This document shows positions 34,058-43,179 of a stretch of DNA of 64,000 bases, piece after piece. Origin of the DNA: Kaistella gelatinilytica. Its GTDB lineage: Bacteria > Bacteroidota > Bacteroidia > Flavobacteriales > Weeksellaceae. A program made the position numbers and the translations under genes. How positions within the stretch are numbered: the first letter of the stretch is position 1; every line of letters begins with the position of its first letter. Location: NCBI RefSeq assembly GCF_015679325.1, contig NZ_JADPVI010000001.1, positions 186,001-250,000 on the forward strand, given 5' to 3'. The notes beneath the pieces are model-generated. The model was not told the origin of the DNA, did no database searches, and worked only from the letters and a program-made list of their open reading frames with translations.

Positions 34058-34581
34058 ACATTTTCAAAACTTCGGATCGATTCTTCGGCAAACTCCCGCA
34101 ATTTTTGCATTTCTTTTCGCGCTTTTATTTGTCCGAATCTTGCGGCAATATAAGTTGCGATCAATAAAAAAAGCATTACAAAAAAAGCCGAAGGTGCCCA
34201 GGGAAAATCGTTGCTTTTAATTTGTTTTTCTACGTACCAAAGCGTGATAAAAACCATCCACACAATTGAAAGAATAAAATACAGGAACATAAAAAACGTC
34301 CATACGGCGCTGGTTGGGCCAAAAACTCCACGAATTACGGTTTTATTTTCTTCTTCGTCAGTTTCTGTTCTTAATGCTAAACATGGTTTCCAGAATTGGT
34401 CATGATCGCTTTTCACACTGATGATCGCAGCTTCATTATTCACATTTCCGGTATATTCAGCGGAATGCTCGCTCAAAAATTTCTGCAGTAAAACCGTATA
34501 ATTTTCCCGGCTTATGTCGGTAAATATTTTAAATCTCGGTCGGGAACGTATGCTGTCTAAAACGGTTTCTTCAATTTGCAT
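34054..34581 (-). CDS. Two-helix membrane protein of unknown function
   Basis: A 175-residue protein with a soluble N-terminal domain (about 1-85, with a beta-rich segment) followed by two adjacent membrane helices (about 92-115 and 128-145) and a charged C-terminal helix. No motif is recognised. Its start overlaps the end of the upstream aspartyl-protease gene by 11 nt, so the two are probably translationally coupled. Confidence 0.65.
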   Translation of the reverse strand: MQIEETVLDSIRSRPRFKIFTDISRENYTVLLQKFLSEHSAEYTGNVNNEAAIISVKSDHDQFWKPCLALRTETDEEENKTVIRGVFGPTSAVWTFFMFLYFILSIVWMVFITLWYVEKQIKSNDFPWAPSAFFVMLFLLIATYIAARFGQIKARKEMQKLREFAEESIRSFENV

Positions 34582-35905
34582 CTTGGTAAGGAATTGGGTC
34601 GATTAATTTTATTTCAAAAGTCATTTTTTGATTTTTTCGCTCTATTTCAAAGGTGATTCTTGTACCATCTTCATCTTTCAGCAGATTATTGATTTTCTGC
34701 AAAGTGTAATCGCCCACTTTCTTTTTATTAATACTGATGATTTTATCATCTTTCCTGATTCCGGCAGTGTAACAAGGAGAATTGATGCGACAACCGGCGA
34801 CTGAATACAGTGGTTTTAAAACAAAATTGTACTTAAAAGTATCTTTGGATTCATAAGCAAGTACACTGTTATCGTTTTTGCTGCGTTTTGCAGTTTCTAT
34901 GGTGACCAGATCTTTTTCCCACGTCATTCCGTCATGTTGAATATCCAAACCGCTCTTGTTGAATAAAAAAGGATCATCGAAATTTTTATTTTTACGCAAA
35001 TAAATTTTCTGGTTCGGATAGTCGAAGATCACTGAAAATCTACGCAAAATATCGCTGCCGATGGAACCTTTTCTGCCGAGAACGATTCTTACATTTTGTA
35101 TCGAATATTCATCAGGCATTGCAGTTAAAGGTTTTTCAAAAACAAAATCACCAATATAAAAGCGATGAATTCGGCTTCTTTTACCAAAGATATCACCATT
35201 AAATCCCTGTCCTAAATAATCTTCAATATTCGGGCGGTTATAAACAAAATCATCGATCAGCTTCGGGAAAAGCCAGATTGCATCGCTATTACCAAGATCG
35301 AGGAGCATTTTTGAATCGATATTAGAATGAGTCATTTCTACACCCGCCATTAAATAAGGTTTATTTCCTTCAATAGAAATCGGAAATTCGGTATATCTCT
35401 TTTTGCTTTTCTGAAGAAGTTGATCATCGTTGAATACGGTTATTTTTTTGGAGACAAAATCAATTTGTACAGGGTGATCTTTAAAAAACTGATATCCGAT
35501 AATGCCATTTACGGGAATCCCAACATGGGAAGAAAAGTTAATGCTTTCGTCTAAAATAATAAAAACGGTGTGTTTTAAATCCTGGAAATCCTTTCCAATT
35601 TTGACCACATTATTATCAGATCGCAAACCTTCGATATTTTTACTTTCACCCAGACCCGAAAATTTAATTTTTTCGATATCATTAAAGTTGATTTGTTTAT
35701 CTTCTAAGCTAAAGAGAATCGTCTCATTGACGCCGGAATCAAGTAAAAAAGTAAGGTCAACTCCATTTATATTCAGTGGTACAAAAATAAGATTGTTGAT
35801 CAATTGAAAAGGGATCACCGTTTTCTTGTGATGCGTGATTTTGAATTCATTTTGACCCCAGGAAAAACTAAAAAAAAGAAGAAATATTATTTTTACAAAT
35901 TTCAT
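34571..35905 (-). CDS. Retropepsin-like aspartyl protease with C-terminal PDZ domain
   Basis: A 444-residue exported protein with signal peptide (FVKIIFLLFFSFSWG). Two pepsin/retropepsin-type lobes follow: the first carries FLLDSGVNETI, the second MLLDLGNSDAIW, giving DSG and DLG at the active-site positions. A PDZ domain covers about residues 355-430 (CYTAGIRKDDKIISINKKKV). This layout is common in Bacteroidota. DLG in place of D[ST]G in lobe two could reduce activity. A start 33 nt upstream was rejected because it puts charged residues before the signal. It forms an operon with the overlapping downstream gene. Confidence 0.85.
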   Translation of the reverse strand: MKFVKIIFLLFFSFSWGQNEFKITHHKKTVIPFQLINNLIFVPLNINGVDLTFLLDSGVNETILFSLEDKQINFNDIEKIKFSGLGESKNIEGLRSDNNVVKIGKDFQDLKHTVFIILDESINFSSHVGIPVNGIIGYQFFKDHPVQIDFVSKKITVFNDDQLLQKSKKRYTEFPISIEGNKPYLMAGVEMTHSNIDSKMLLDLGNSDAIWLFPKLIDDFVYNRPNIEDYLGQGFNGDIFGKRSRIHRFYIGDFVFEKPLTAMPDEYSIQNVRIVLGRKGSIGSDILRRFSVIFDYPNQKIYLRKNKNFDDPFLFNKSGLDIQHDGMTWEKDLVTIETAKRSKNDNSVLAYESKDTFKYNFVLKPLYSVAGCRINSPCYTAGIRKDDKIISINKKKVGDYTLQKINNLLKDEDGTRITFEIERKNQKMTFEIKLIDPIPYQDAN

Positions 35906-36006
35906 GTATTGAAGATACAAACTTTTGATACATCGCAACGCTAAAAAGTGATTGACATTTTGTATTAATCTTTTCGATTATAAATGCTTTGAAATTTAAA
36001 ATTACC

Positions 36007-36014
36007 TAAATTTG
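36007..36014 (+). promoter_or_regulatory. -7 box of ppc, implying a leaderless transcript
   Basis: TAAATTTG ends 4 nt before the ppc ATG. A TTTG at 35988-35991 could serve as -33 element (15-nt gap). The transcript start would fall on or next to the ATG. Confidence 0.5.
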
Positions 36015-36018
36015 TTAG

Positions 36019-38562
36019 ATGCGATACGAAGAAAAAATTGAAAAATTCCGCCAACTGGTGGAGAATAAATTCCAGATCTATAATTCTCTTTTCATGAGTT
36101 TGCCTTATGATAAAATGAGTAATATCGGTATGTTGCTGCCTTTTTTGTATGAAGAAAGTAGAGTAGGTTATGAGAAAGGTAAAAATCCGGAAGAAATTAT
36201 GGATGAGTTTTTCACCAAACATACGGAGCTTGAAACTGAGGAACAAAAAACGGAACTGCTCTTTAAAATCATACAGTATATTGAGCGACAAGTTGTGTTG
36301 TTTGACAGTATTGAAGATGCGGCTTTCGCAGAATTGCATTCAGAAAGTGATGCCGGAACTTTAATGCAGCTTCACGAACGGGCTTCTCAGGAACATCAGC
36401 TGGAAGCGACGCGCCAAAAGATGAAAGATTTTGGGATTAAAGTAGTTTTCACGGCGCATCCGACACAATTTTATCCCAATTCTGTACAAAGAATTCTTCA
36501 TGATCTGCGTACGGCAATAATGAAAGATTCTGTCACAGAAATCGATATGCTGTTGCAGCAGTTGGGCAAAACTCCTTTCGTCAACAAAGAAAAACCGACG
36601 CCTTTAGATGAAGCGATGAGCATTATTTTTTATCTGCGTTACGTGTATTACGATACGATCGGTGAACTGTACAAAAAAGTGAAAAATTCTTTTGGGACCG
36701 ATTCTTTTGTGCCGAATCAGGATATGATCCAGCTCGGTTTCTGGCCTGGAGGAGATCGCGACGGAAACCCCTTTGTCACCGCAGAAATTACCTTAAAAGT
36801 GGCGGAAGAACTTCGTCTTTCCATTCTGAAATCTTATTACGAACATTTGAAAAATTTAAGAAGACGATTAAGTTTTAGAGGAGTTTCGGAGATTTTAGAA
36901 ACGCTTGGTCATGAATTATATGACGCCATTTTTAAAGATGATCAAAGCATTACTTCCGACCAAATTTTAAAATATATCAACGCGGCAGAAAAAGTAATTA
37001 TCGAACAGCATAACGGACTTTTCCTGAATCTTCTACAGGATTTCAAAGATCGGGTCAAAATTTTTGGGACCCATTTCGCTACTTTAGATATTCGACAGGA
37101 CAGTCGCGTTCATCAGGAAGTCATCGATGATATTATGACTAAAAAATCGGGTTTAAACAGTGAAAGTATTTCCATTGAAGAAAAATTAAAATGGGTGCTC
37201 GAAACTGATATTATTCTCGATCCTGACGATTTTGATGGCATTACCAAAGACACTTTAGAGAACATTTATAACATAAAATACATTCAGAAAAGGAATGGTG
37301 AACAGGGATTGAGCCGCTATATTATTTCTAACTCTGATCATATTAAAGATGTTTTGAATGTTTTTGCGCTCTTCAAATTATGTGGTTATCAAGAAGAAGA
37401 TATTAATATGGATATTGTTCCGCTTTTTGAAACCATGGAAGGTTTGGATGCCGGTGAAAAGGTGATGCGACAGTTGTATGAACTTCCAGTTTATAGAAAA
37501 CATCTGGAAAGACGCGGAAATGCGCAAACCATTATGCTCGGTTTTTCTGATGGCACCAAAGATGGCGGTTATTTAAAAGCCAACTGGGAAATTTATGAAA
37601 CCAAAGAACAGCTTACGAAAGTTTCAGAGGATCACGATATTAAGGTGATTTTGTTTGACGGAAGAGGCGGCCCTCCTGCACGAGGTGGCGGAAAAACCCA
37701 CGATTTCTATGCTTCACAGGGAAAAACGATTGCAAATAATAAAATTGAAATCACGATTCAAGGTCAAACAATAACAAGTGTTTTTGGCAATAAAGATCAG
37801 GCGAAATATAATTTTGAACAATTATTAACTGCCGGAATTGAAAATGATGTTTTCAAAAATGCAAAAAAGGATTTAAGCAAAAAAGAGCGGCAACTCATTG
37901 AAGAACTGGCTGAAATAAGTTTTAAAAAATATTCAGATCTCAAAGCGCATCCGATGTTTGTGCCGTATCTTCAGGAAATGAGTACGCTCGAATATTACGG
38001 GAAAACCAATATCGGAAGTCGGCCTACAAAAAGAGGTGCTGGAAATGCTATTAAATTTGAAGATCTGCGCGCAATTCCTTTCGTAGGTTCCTGGAGTCAG
38101 CTGAAACAAAATGTTCCCGGCTTTTTCGGATTTGGATTTGCTTTGAATGCTTTAAAGAAAGAAGGTCGTTTTGATGAAGTGATCGATTTGTACAAAGGTT
38201 CAGATTTCTTTAAAACATTGGTGTTGAATTCGATGATGAGCATGAATAAATCCTATTTTCCACTCACGTATTACATGAAAAACAATGCAAAATTCGGCGA
38301 ATTCTGGACAGTTATTTTTGAGGAATACAAACTTTCAAAAACGATGACTTTAGAATTGACCAGTTTTAAAATGTTGATGGAAGAAGAACCACTCTCAAGA
38401 AAATCGGTACAGATTCGGGAAAAAATTGTTTTGCCCTTATTGAGTATTCAGCAATATGCTTTAATTAAAATTCAGAAAAAAGAAGGTAATAAAGAGGCGT
38501 ATGAAAAACTGGTCATGCGTTCCCTTTTTGGAAATATTAATGCGAGTCGGAATTCAGCTTAA
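36019..38562 (+). CDS. ppc: Phosphoenolpyruvate carboxylase
   Basis: Carboxylates PEP to oxaloacetate, refilling the TCA cycle. The 847-residue enzyme has the catalytic-His block VVFTAHPTQFYPNSVQRI (about 150), GFWPGGDRDGNPFVT, the RQDSR block, the MLGFSDGTKDGGYLKANW loop and FDGRGGPPARGGG. HPTQ replaces the common HPTE; I believe this is usual in the flavobacterial branch. The shortened N terminus and overall length also fit that branch. It ends RNSA, slightly different from the classical RNTG C terminus. A strong terminator follows. It stands alone. Confidence 0.94.
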   Translation: MRYEEKIEKFRQLVENKFQIYNSLFMSLPYDKMSNIGMLLPFLYEESRVGYEKGKNPEEIMDEFFTKHTELETEEQKTELLFKIIQYIERQVVLFDSIEDAAFAELHSESDAGTLMQLHERASQEHQLEATRQKMKDFGIKVVFTAHPTQFYPNSVQRILHDLRTAIMKDSVTEIDMLLQQLGKTPFVNKEKPTPLDEAMSIIFYLRYVYYDTIGELYKKVKNSFGTDSFVPNQDMIQLGFWPGGDRDGNPFVTAEITLKVAEELRLSILKSYYEHLKNLRRRLSFRGVSEILETLGHELYDAIFKDDQSITSDQILKYINAAEKVIIEQHNGLFLNLLQDFKDRVKIFGTHFATLDIRQDSRVHQEVIDDIMTKKSGLNSESISIEEKLKWVLETDIILDPDDFDGITKDTLENIYNIKYIQKRNGEQGLSRYIISNSDHIKDVLNVFALFKLCGYQEEDINMDIVPLFETMEGLDAGEKVMRQLYELPVYRKHLERRGNAQTIMLGFSDGTKDGGYLKANWEIYETKEQLTKVSEDHDIKVILFDGRGGPPARGGGKTHDFYASQGKTIANNKIEITIQGQTITSVFGNKDQAKYNFEQLLTAGIENDVFKNAKKDLSKKERQLIEELAEISFKKYSDLKAHPMFVPYLQEMSTLEYYGKTNIGSRPTKRGAGNAIKFEDLRAIPFVGSWSQLKQNVPGFFGFGFALNALKKEGRFDEVIDLYKGSDFFKTLVLNSMMSMNKSYFPLTYYMKNNAKFGEFWTVIFEEYKLSKTMTLELTSFKMLMEEEPLSRKSVQIREKIVLPLLSIQQYALIKIQKKEGNKEAYEKLVMRSLFGNINASRNSA

Positions 38563-38595
38563 AAATTTTATTGGAAATTTAAATTCTGTAATTGA

Positions 38596-38626
38596 AAAAA
38601 ACGCTTCGAAAAAGAAGCGTTTTTTG
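38596..38626 (+). terminator. Intrinsic terminator after ppc
   Basis: Stem AAAAAACGCTTC/GAAGCGTTTTTT (38596-38607 with 38614-38625), loop GAAAAA, running into Ts. Confidence 0.9.
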
Positions 38627-38759
38627 ATTTTTAAAGGATTGAATTATTTCGTTTAAACCATTAAGTTAATGAAGATATGAAGAAGGATTAATAAAAATCT
38701 GAAGATTTTATAAGCGTGCTTCTTAAATTTTATTTCAAATTCTTATTAATATTAAAGGT

Positions 38760-40364
38760 TTATTGTTTAATAATTTTCTCGATGTATTCGTTTTTCTCGG
38801 TTTTTACTTTCACGAAATAAACGCCTTTTCCAAGACTTTCAATATTATTTGTTTTCTCTTTTGTCAATGTTTTTATTTTTCTTCCTAAAACATCATACAA
38901 TTCCACAGAGTTGATCTTTTCTGAAGTTGTAATGGTAAAAGTCGATTTTACTGGATTCGGGTAAATTGAAATTGAGGATTTTGTTGCGTTTTCATTCGTT
39001 GCTAATGTCACATTTAGAGCTTTTCCAAAATTTAAAATTCCGTAACCCATTGGATCAGTATAGTTGGGGAAAAGAGAGGCGTTCTGACGAAGCAAATTTC
39101 TTACTTCCGGTAATGATTTGGTTGGAATTGCCTGAAGCAAACAAGCGACTCCGCCTGCAGCAAGTGGTGTTGCAAAAGAAGTTCCACTGCCTGAAGTTAC
39201 GCCATTATTATAACCCATATAAGTAGAAGTTCCTCTTGCGCTTGCATCGGGTTTTATTACGCCTACATAATTGGGTCCGAATGAGGAAAAAGAAGAGCTC
39301 GCACCCGTTGAAGTTACTGCTCCTACCGTAAAAACTTTTTCGTTATCAGACGGAGTTATAATGTAATGCCATGGTTTTTGGGCTTCATTTCCGGCAGCTG
39401 CCAAAACAAAAATTCCTTTTTCCGTCGCGATTTGAGCAGTTCTTGCAATGAACGAGGTTGTTCCCGTCATGTCCGAATAAAGCAAGCTGTATCTTGGATC
39501 ATCGAAATCATAGTATCCCAATGAAGTTGAGATCACATCAACGCCCTTTCTGTCGGCTTCTTCCGCAGCTTCTGTCCAGTAAATTTGCTCTTCGGGAATT
39601 TCATTTACGGCATCTTCACTTGCGTATAAATAAAAATCTGCATCCGGAGCGGTACCAACGAAACTGTTTGCAACATATCCTGCAATCGTTCCTAAACAGT
39701 AAGAACCGTGATTATTAAGCGTGGTATTATAGATGTCTGTACTTTTGTTCACGAAATTGTAACCGCCCTTGATCTGTCCATTATTTCTGATTCTTGCATA
39801 AGCTGAACCTGTATTTACAGTTGGGAAACCAGTGTCGATCACGGCAATCGTCATTCCTGTTCCGGTAAAACCCGCAATATGAAGTGGACGTAAATTCACC
39901 TGGTTAATTTGTGCTAAACCTTGACCATAATTAAAATCGGTTTTTCCCTCGTTGTTGTTGAAGTCTTCGAATTTGTTTACTTTTTTAATGTTATTTGGTC
40001 CGCGATTTCTGTGCTTAATGAAGCTTTCTACAGAATCAACATACGTTTGCGCTTTGATCTGAATAATTTGTTCAGCAGTTGCATTTACCGCAACACCATT
40101 CATCCATTTCGAATAATCGGTTACTGTGAAACCAAGATTTCTGATATTCTGAATATAAGTAGGTTCGATGGGAGCATCCTGATCATTAAGCGCAATTCCC
40201 AGTCGGGTTCGCCGATCCAGAGATTTCTGGGTAAGTTCTGTTGTAGGATTTGCGTAAAAAGCAGCTTTGTTCGGTTTATCTTTGAAAATCACAAAGACAA
40301 GTTCTGTTTGGGCACTTACAAAACTAAAAAGTACAAGGATGAAAACGGATAAAATTTTCTTCAT
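38760..40364 (-). CDS. Secreted S8 subtilisin-like protease with T9SS sorting domain
   Basis: A 534-residue extracellular protease. A signal peptide (ILSVFILVLFSFVSA) and a propeptide region (about 20-125) precede the S8 domain, with Asp in AVIDTGFP, His in LNNHGSYCLGT and Ser in GTSFATPLAAGG. The C terminus is a type A T9SS sorting domain: ISIYPNPVKSTFTI, VELYDVLGRKIKTL and GKGVYFVKVKT. It should be secreted through the PorU/PorV route found in this window. The chosen start removes eight residues that precede the signal peptide. It stands alone with its own promoter. Confidence 0.93.
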   Translation of the reverse strand: MKKILSVFILVLFSFVSAQTELVFVIFKDKPNKAAFYANPTTELTQKSLDRRTRLGIALNDQDAPIEPTYIQNIRNLGFTVTDYSKWMNGVAVNATAEQIIQIKAQTYVDSVESFIKHRNRGPNNIKKVNKFEDFNNNEGKTDFNYGQGLAQINQVNLRPLHIAGFTGTGMTIAVIDTGFPTVNTGSAYARIRNNGQIKGGYNFVNKSTDIYNTTLNNHGSYCLGTIAGYVANSFVGTAPDADFYLYASEDAVNEIPEEQIYWTEAAEEADRKGVDVISTSLGYYDFDDPRYSLLYSDMTGTTSFIARTAQIATEKGIFVLAAAGNEAQKPWHYIITPSDNEKVFTVGAVTSTGASSSFSSFGPNYVGVIKPDASARGTSTYMGYNNGVTSGSGTSFATPLAAGGVACLLQAIPTKSLPEVRNLLRQNASLFPNYTDPMGYGILNFGKALNVTLATNENATKSSISIYPNPVKSTFTITTSEKINSVELYDVLGRKIKTLTKEKTNNIESLGKGVYFVKVKTEKNEYIEKIIKQ

Positions 40365-40385
40365 TTTTAAATTATTAGATTGAAA

Positions 40386-40393
40386 CAAAAGTA
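40386..40393 (-). promoter_or_regulatory. -7 box of the subtilase gene
   Basis: Minus-strand TACTTTTG, 21 nt before the ATG at 40364; matches TAnnTTTG. It immediately follows the terminator of the upstream gene. Confidence 0.55.
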
Positions 40394-40395
40394 AA

Positions 40396-40423
40396 AAAAA
40401 TGCTGAATATTTTCAGCATTTTT
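40396..40423 (-). terminator. Terminator after the KRKYTKK-repeat gene
   Basis: Twelve-bp stem AAAAATGCTGAA/TTCAGCATTTTT (40396-40407 with 40412-40423), loop TATT, with further Ts on the minus strand. Confidence 0.85.
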
Positions 40424-40444
40424 AAGACGATTATTTTAAAAAGC

Positions 40445-40987
40445 TTATTTAATATACGTTTTGTTTCCGTTTTTATTAATATAGTATTTTCCGCCTTTTG
40501 GACCTACAAGAACCTGATGTCCATTATAATCTCCGCCATTGGTAGGATTATAAGCTTGCTTTACGGTGTTGTGCGCAAGAGTTGTTTTTGCGGACGTCGC
40601 AGTTTGTGTGTATTTCGTTGCTGGTTGTGCGGAAGCTGCAGGTTGAACTGTACTGGTTGTTGGAGTTGCAGAATTTAACACCGTTTTTCTGGTATACGTT
40701 CTTTTTGGTTTTACCATACTGTTATCAGTCGTGGTTGCAGAAACTGCGGGAGTCACCGCAACAGCTGTTTTTTTCGTATATTTTCTTTTTGGTTTCGCAT
40801 CAGTATTAACGGCAGTTACCGGACCATTTGCAGTAACCATTGTCAAAGTGGAAGCATCACTTTTTTTGGTGTACTTTCTTTTTGTTTTGGTGGTCGGTGT
40901 GCTCGTATCAACCGTTTGAGCAAAGAATTCTGTTGTTCCAAAAGCTGTTATTAAGAATAACATCAAGAACAATTTTGTCGTTTTCAT
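40445..40987 (-). CDS. Secreted basic KRKYTKK-repeat protein with PBCV-adaptor-like C terminus
   Basis: A 180-residue protein with a signal peptide (LFLMLFLITAFGTTEFFAQ). A low-complexity Thr/Ala/Ser/Val region follows with three copies of a basic motif about 30 residues apart: TKRKYTKKS, PKRKYTKKT and PKRTYTRKT. The last about 25 residues, LVGPKGGKYYINKNGNKTYI, match the short GxxGGKYYIN motif of the PBCV-specific basic adaptor domain. Function unknown; its charge would suit binding to nucleic acid, LPS or anionic polysaccharide. It is a single gene closed by a strong terminator. Confidence 0.7.
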   Translation of the reverse strand: MKTTKLFLMLFLITAFGTTEFFAQTVDTSTPTTKTKRKYTKKSDASTLTMVTANGPVTAVNTDAKPKRKYTKKTAVAVTPAVSATTTDNSMVKPKRTYTRKTVLNSATPTTSTVQPAASAQPATKYTQTATSAKTTLAHNTVKQAYNPTNGGDYNGHQVLVGPKGGKYYINKNGNKTYIK

Positions 40988-41125
40988 AATTTTATTTATT
41001 AAGTTAATTGCTGAATATTTATCTAAAATTATTCCATAACTTATTGGAAATCAAAAAATAAAAGATTTTATGATAGATTAAAAAAACATTAAAGAAAATT
41101 AATTTTTTAAAAAACTTAATTTTAG

Positions 41126-41133
41126 TAAATTTG
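41126..41133 (+). promoter_or_regulatory. -7 box upstream of the sugar aminotransferase gene
   Basis: TAAATTTG (TAnnTTTG). It implies a leader of about 98 nt, which contains a 12-codon ORF at 41150-41188 (MKSPLKFSVKKH). Confidence 0.5.
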
Positions 41134-41237
41134 AACAAATATTTTTTTTATGAAATCGCCATTAAAATTTTCTGTAAAGAAACACTAGTGAAGATAGGCG
41201 ATTGCATATGACCAATAAAATCCAATAAAATTTTCAT

Positions 41238-42365
41238 ATGAAAAAAATTCAGATGGTTGACCTTCAAAGTCAATACTACAAGATAAAAGCCGACGTCGAT
41301 AATGCAGTTTTAAACGTGATCGATTCGGCTGCCTTTATTAATGGACCTGAAGTGAAATCTTTTCAGGCAGAATTGGAGCAGTACTTAGACGTAAAACACG
41401 TAATTCCCTGCGCAAATGGAACTGATGCTTTGCAAATTGCGTTAATGGCGCTTGATCTACAAGAAGGTGATGAGGTGATCACGGCAGATTTTACTTTTGT
41501 CGCCACCGTAGAAGTTGTTCATTTATTAAAATTAAAATCAGTTTTGGTCGATGTAGATTACGATACATTTACCATTGATATCGATAAATTGAAAGCTGCC
41601 ATAACGCCGAAGACAAAAGTGATCATTCCGGTTCATATTTTTGGTCAGTGTGCAAATATGGAGGAAATCTTAAAAGTAGCGAAAGAACACAATTTGTACG
41701 TGATAGAAGACAGTGCACAAGCAATTGGGTCTGATATTATTTTCGCAGATGGGACAACGAAAAAATCGGGAACAATGGGAATTTTGGGTACGACTTCTTT
41801 TTTTCCTTCTAAAAATTTAGGTTGCTACGGTGATGGTGGTGCAATTTTTACGAATGATGACGAGCTTGCGCATAAGATTCGCGGTATCGTAAATCACGGA
41901 ATGTACGAAAGATATTACCACGATGAAGTTGGCGTTAACTCCCGTTTAGACAGTCTTCAGGCTACGATTTTAAGAAAAAAGCTTCCACTTTTAGATGGTT
42001 ATAATGACGCAAGAAGAAAAGCTGCAGATTATTACGACGAAGCATTTGCCGGAAATCCAAATATCTTAACACCGAAAAGAGCTAAGTATTCTACGCACGT
42101 TTTTCATCAATATACGTTGAGAATTTTGAATGGAAAAAGAAATGAACTTCAGAAGTTTTTGACGGAAAAAGAAGTACCTGCAATGATTTATTATCCTGTG
42201 GCATTAAGAAAACAGAAGGCCTATTTCCAGGAAAGCAATGATGCCGATTTTGTAAATACCGACAAATTGTTGGAGCAAGTTATTTCTTTGCCGATGCATA
42301 CAGAATTGGATGAGGAGCAGCTGAAATATATTACCGATTCGGTTTTGGAGTTTATGAATAAATAG
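41238..42365 (+). CDS. DegT/DnrJ/EryC1/StrS-family PLP aminotransferase
   Basis: Predicted to aminate a keto-sugar nucleotide for surface polysaccharide synthesis. The 375-residue protein has the family blocks PCANGTDALQIALMAL, DEVITADFTFVATVEVV, PVHIFGQCANMEEI, VIEDSAQAIGS and FFPSKNLGCYGDGGAIF with the PLP-binding Lys, then NSRLDSLQATILRKKL. The sequence is closest in feel to WbpE/WlbC enzymes acting on UDP-3-keto-N-acetylglucosaminuronic acid. That specificity is an inference. Neighbouring galE supports a sugar-nucleotide role. Confidence 0.88.
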   Translation: MKKIQMVDLQSQYYKIKADVDNAVLNVIDSAAFINGPEVKSFQAELEQYLDVKHVIPCANGTDALQIALMALDLQEGDEVITADFTFVATVEVVHLLKLKSVLVDVDYDTFTIDIDKLKAAITPKTKVIIPVHIFGQCANMEEILKVAKEHNLYVIEDSAQAIGSDIIFADGTTKKSGTMGILGTTSFFPSKNLGCYGDGGAIFTNDDELAHKIRGIVNHGMYERYYHDEVGVNSRLDSLQATILRKKLPLLDGYNDARRKAADYYDEAFAGNPNILTPKRAKYSTHVFHQYTLRILNGKRNELQKFLTEKEVPAMIYYPVALRKQKAYFQESNDADFVNTDKLLEQVISLPMHTELDEEQLKYITDSVLEFMNK

Positions 42366-42427
42366 TTTACAGCCACTTTGTCAAAGTTAAAATCTTTGAG
42401 AAGTTATTAAGTATAATAAAAAAAGAA

Positions 42428-42868
42428 ATGCAATTGTTTAAATTTAAATTCGTTTATTATTTGGCGATTGTCTTCTCTTTTTTGACGTCTTGCCTTTTTG
42501 GATACATTGTGGTTTTAAAAATTAATACCGTTACTGAAATTGGTCTTCTTAAAGATGATTTGATTTATTTTCCTTTAAATTTTATTTCATTTCTGTCTTT
42601 TACAGTTTCATTTTTTCTGCTGATTAAATTCAGATCATCTGCGATAAAAGCTTTAAATTTTGGAATAATTGCATTTTGTATTTTAATAATTTCAATAATA
42701 TATAAATCATTTATATTCAATGAAATTCAGTTTAAGTTTTTAGTTGGCTGGTTTATAATTTTTTTAATTAATGTATTTATTTTAGTAGTAATTAATAAAT
42801 ATAGAATCGAAAATATGCATAAAATTTATTCAGACGAAATTAATGAAATTGGACAGAAGAAAAGTTGA
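42428..42868 (+). CDS. Four-helix membrane protein of unknown function
   Basis: A 146-residue, very hydrophobic protein with four likely membrane helices (about 9-29, 45-62, 70-90 and 100-120) and a short charged tail. No motif recognised. The gene is more AT-rich than its neighbours and sits at the left edge of a short low-GC insert that also holds the toxin-antitoxin pair. Confidence 0.55.
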   Translation: MQLFKFKFVYYLAIVFSFLTSCLFGYIVVLKINTVTEIGLLKDDLIYFPLNFISFLSFTVSFFLLIKFRSSAIKALNFGIIAFCILIISIIYKSFIFNEIQFKFLVGWFIIFLINVFILVVINKYRIENMHKIYSDEINEIGQKKS

Positions 42869-42915
42869 AAGATAGATGATTAGTAAGTTTTAAAAGTTAT
42901 CATTAAATTTACATT

Positions 42916-43179
42916 ATGAATACCGAAACCTTAAAAATAAATTTAGCACAAAGGATTTTATCTTTGAACGATTTACCACTTTTAGAGAAAATAAAAAATT
43001 TACTTAAAGAAGATGATGATGTCATCTACTATACTGTTGAAGGTAAATCTATTACAAAAGATCAATTTATTTCTGAAATGGATGAGCAGCAAAAGGATAT
43101 AAAAAATGGAACTGCTAAATTTCATACTACTGACAATGTTAGGAAAATTGTTAAGAATGAAAGTAGTTTGGGAAGATAG
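42916..43179 (+). CDS. Probable antitoxin of a type II toxin-antitoxin pair
   Basis: An 87-residue protein with an N-terminal helical segment (TETLKINLAQRILSLNDLPLLEKIKNLL), an acidic middle and a VEGKSITKDQFISEMDEQ helix likely to bind the toxin. It resembles the short antitoxins found beside RelE/ParE toxins in Bacteroidota; the toxin gene overlaps its 3' end by 23 nt. The antitoxin family is not certain. Confidence 0.7.
   Translation: MNTETLKINLAQRILSLNDLPLLEKIKNLLKEDDDVIYYTVEGKSITKDQFISEMDEQQKDIKNGTAKFHTTDNVRKIVKNESSLGR

Noticed and set aside
40400-40678. Plus-strand ORF rich in Cys and Arg at the start of the KRKYTKK locus
   Set aside because: It is the antisense shadow of the Thr/Ala-rich repeats and includes the terminator.
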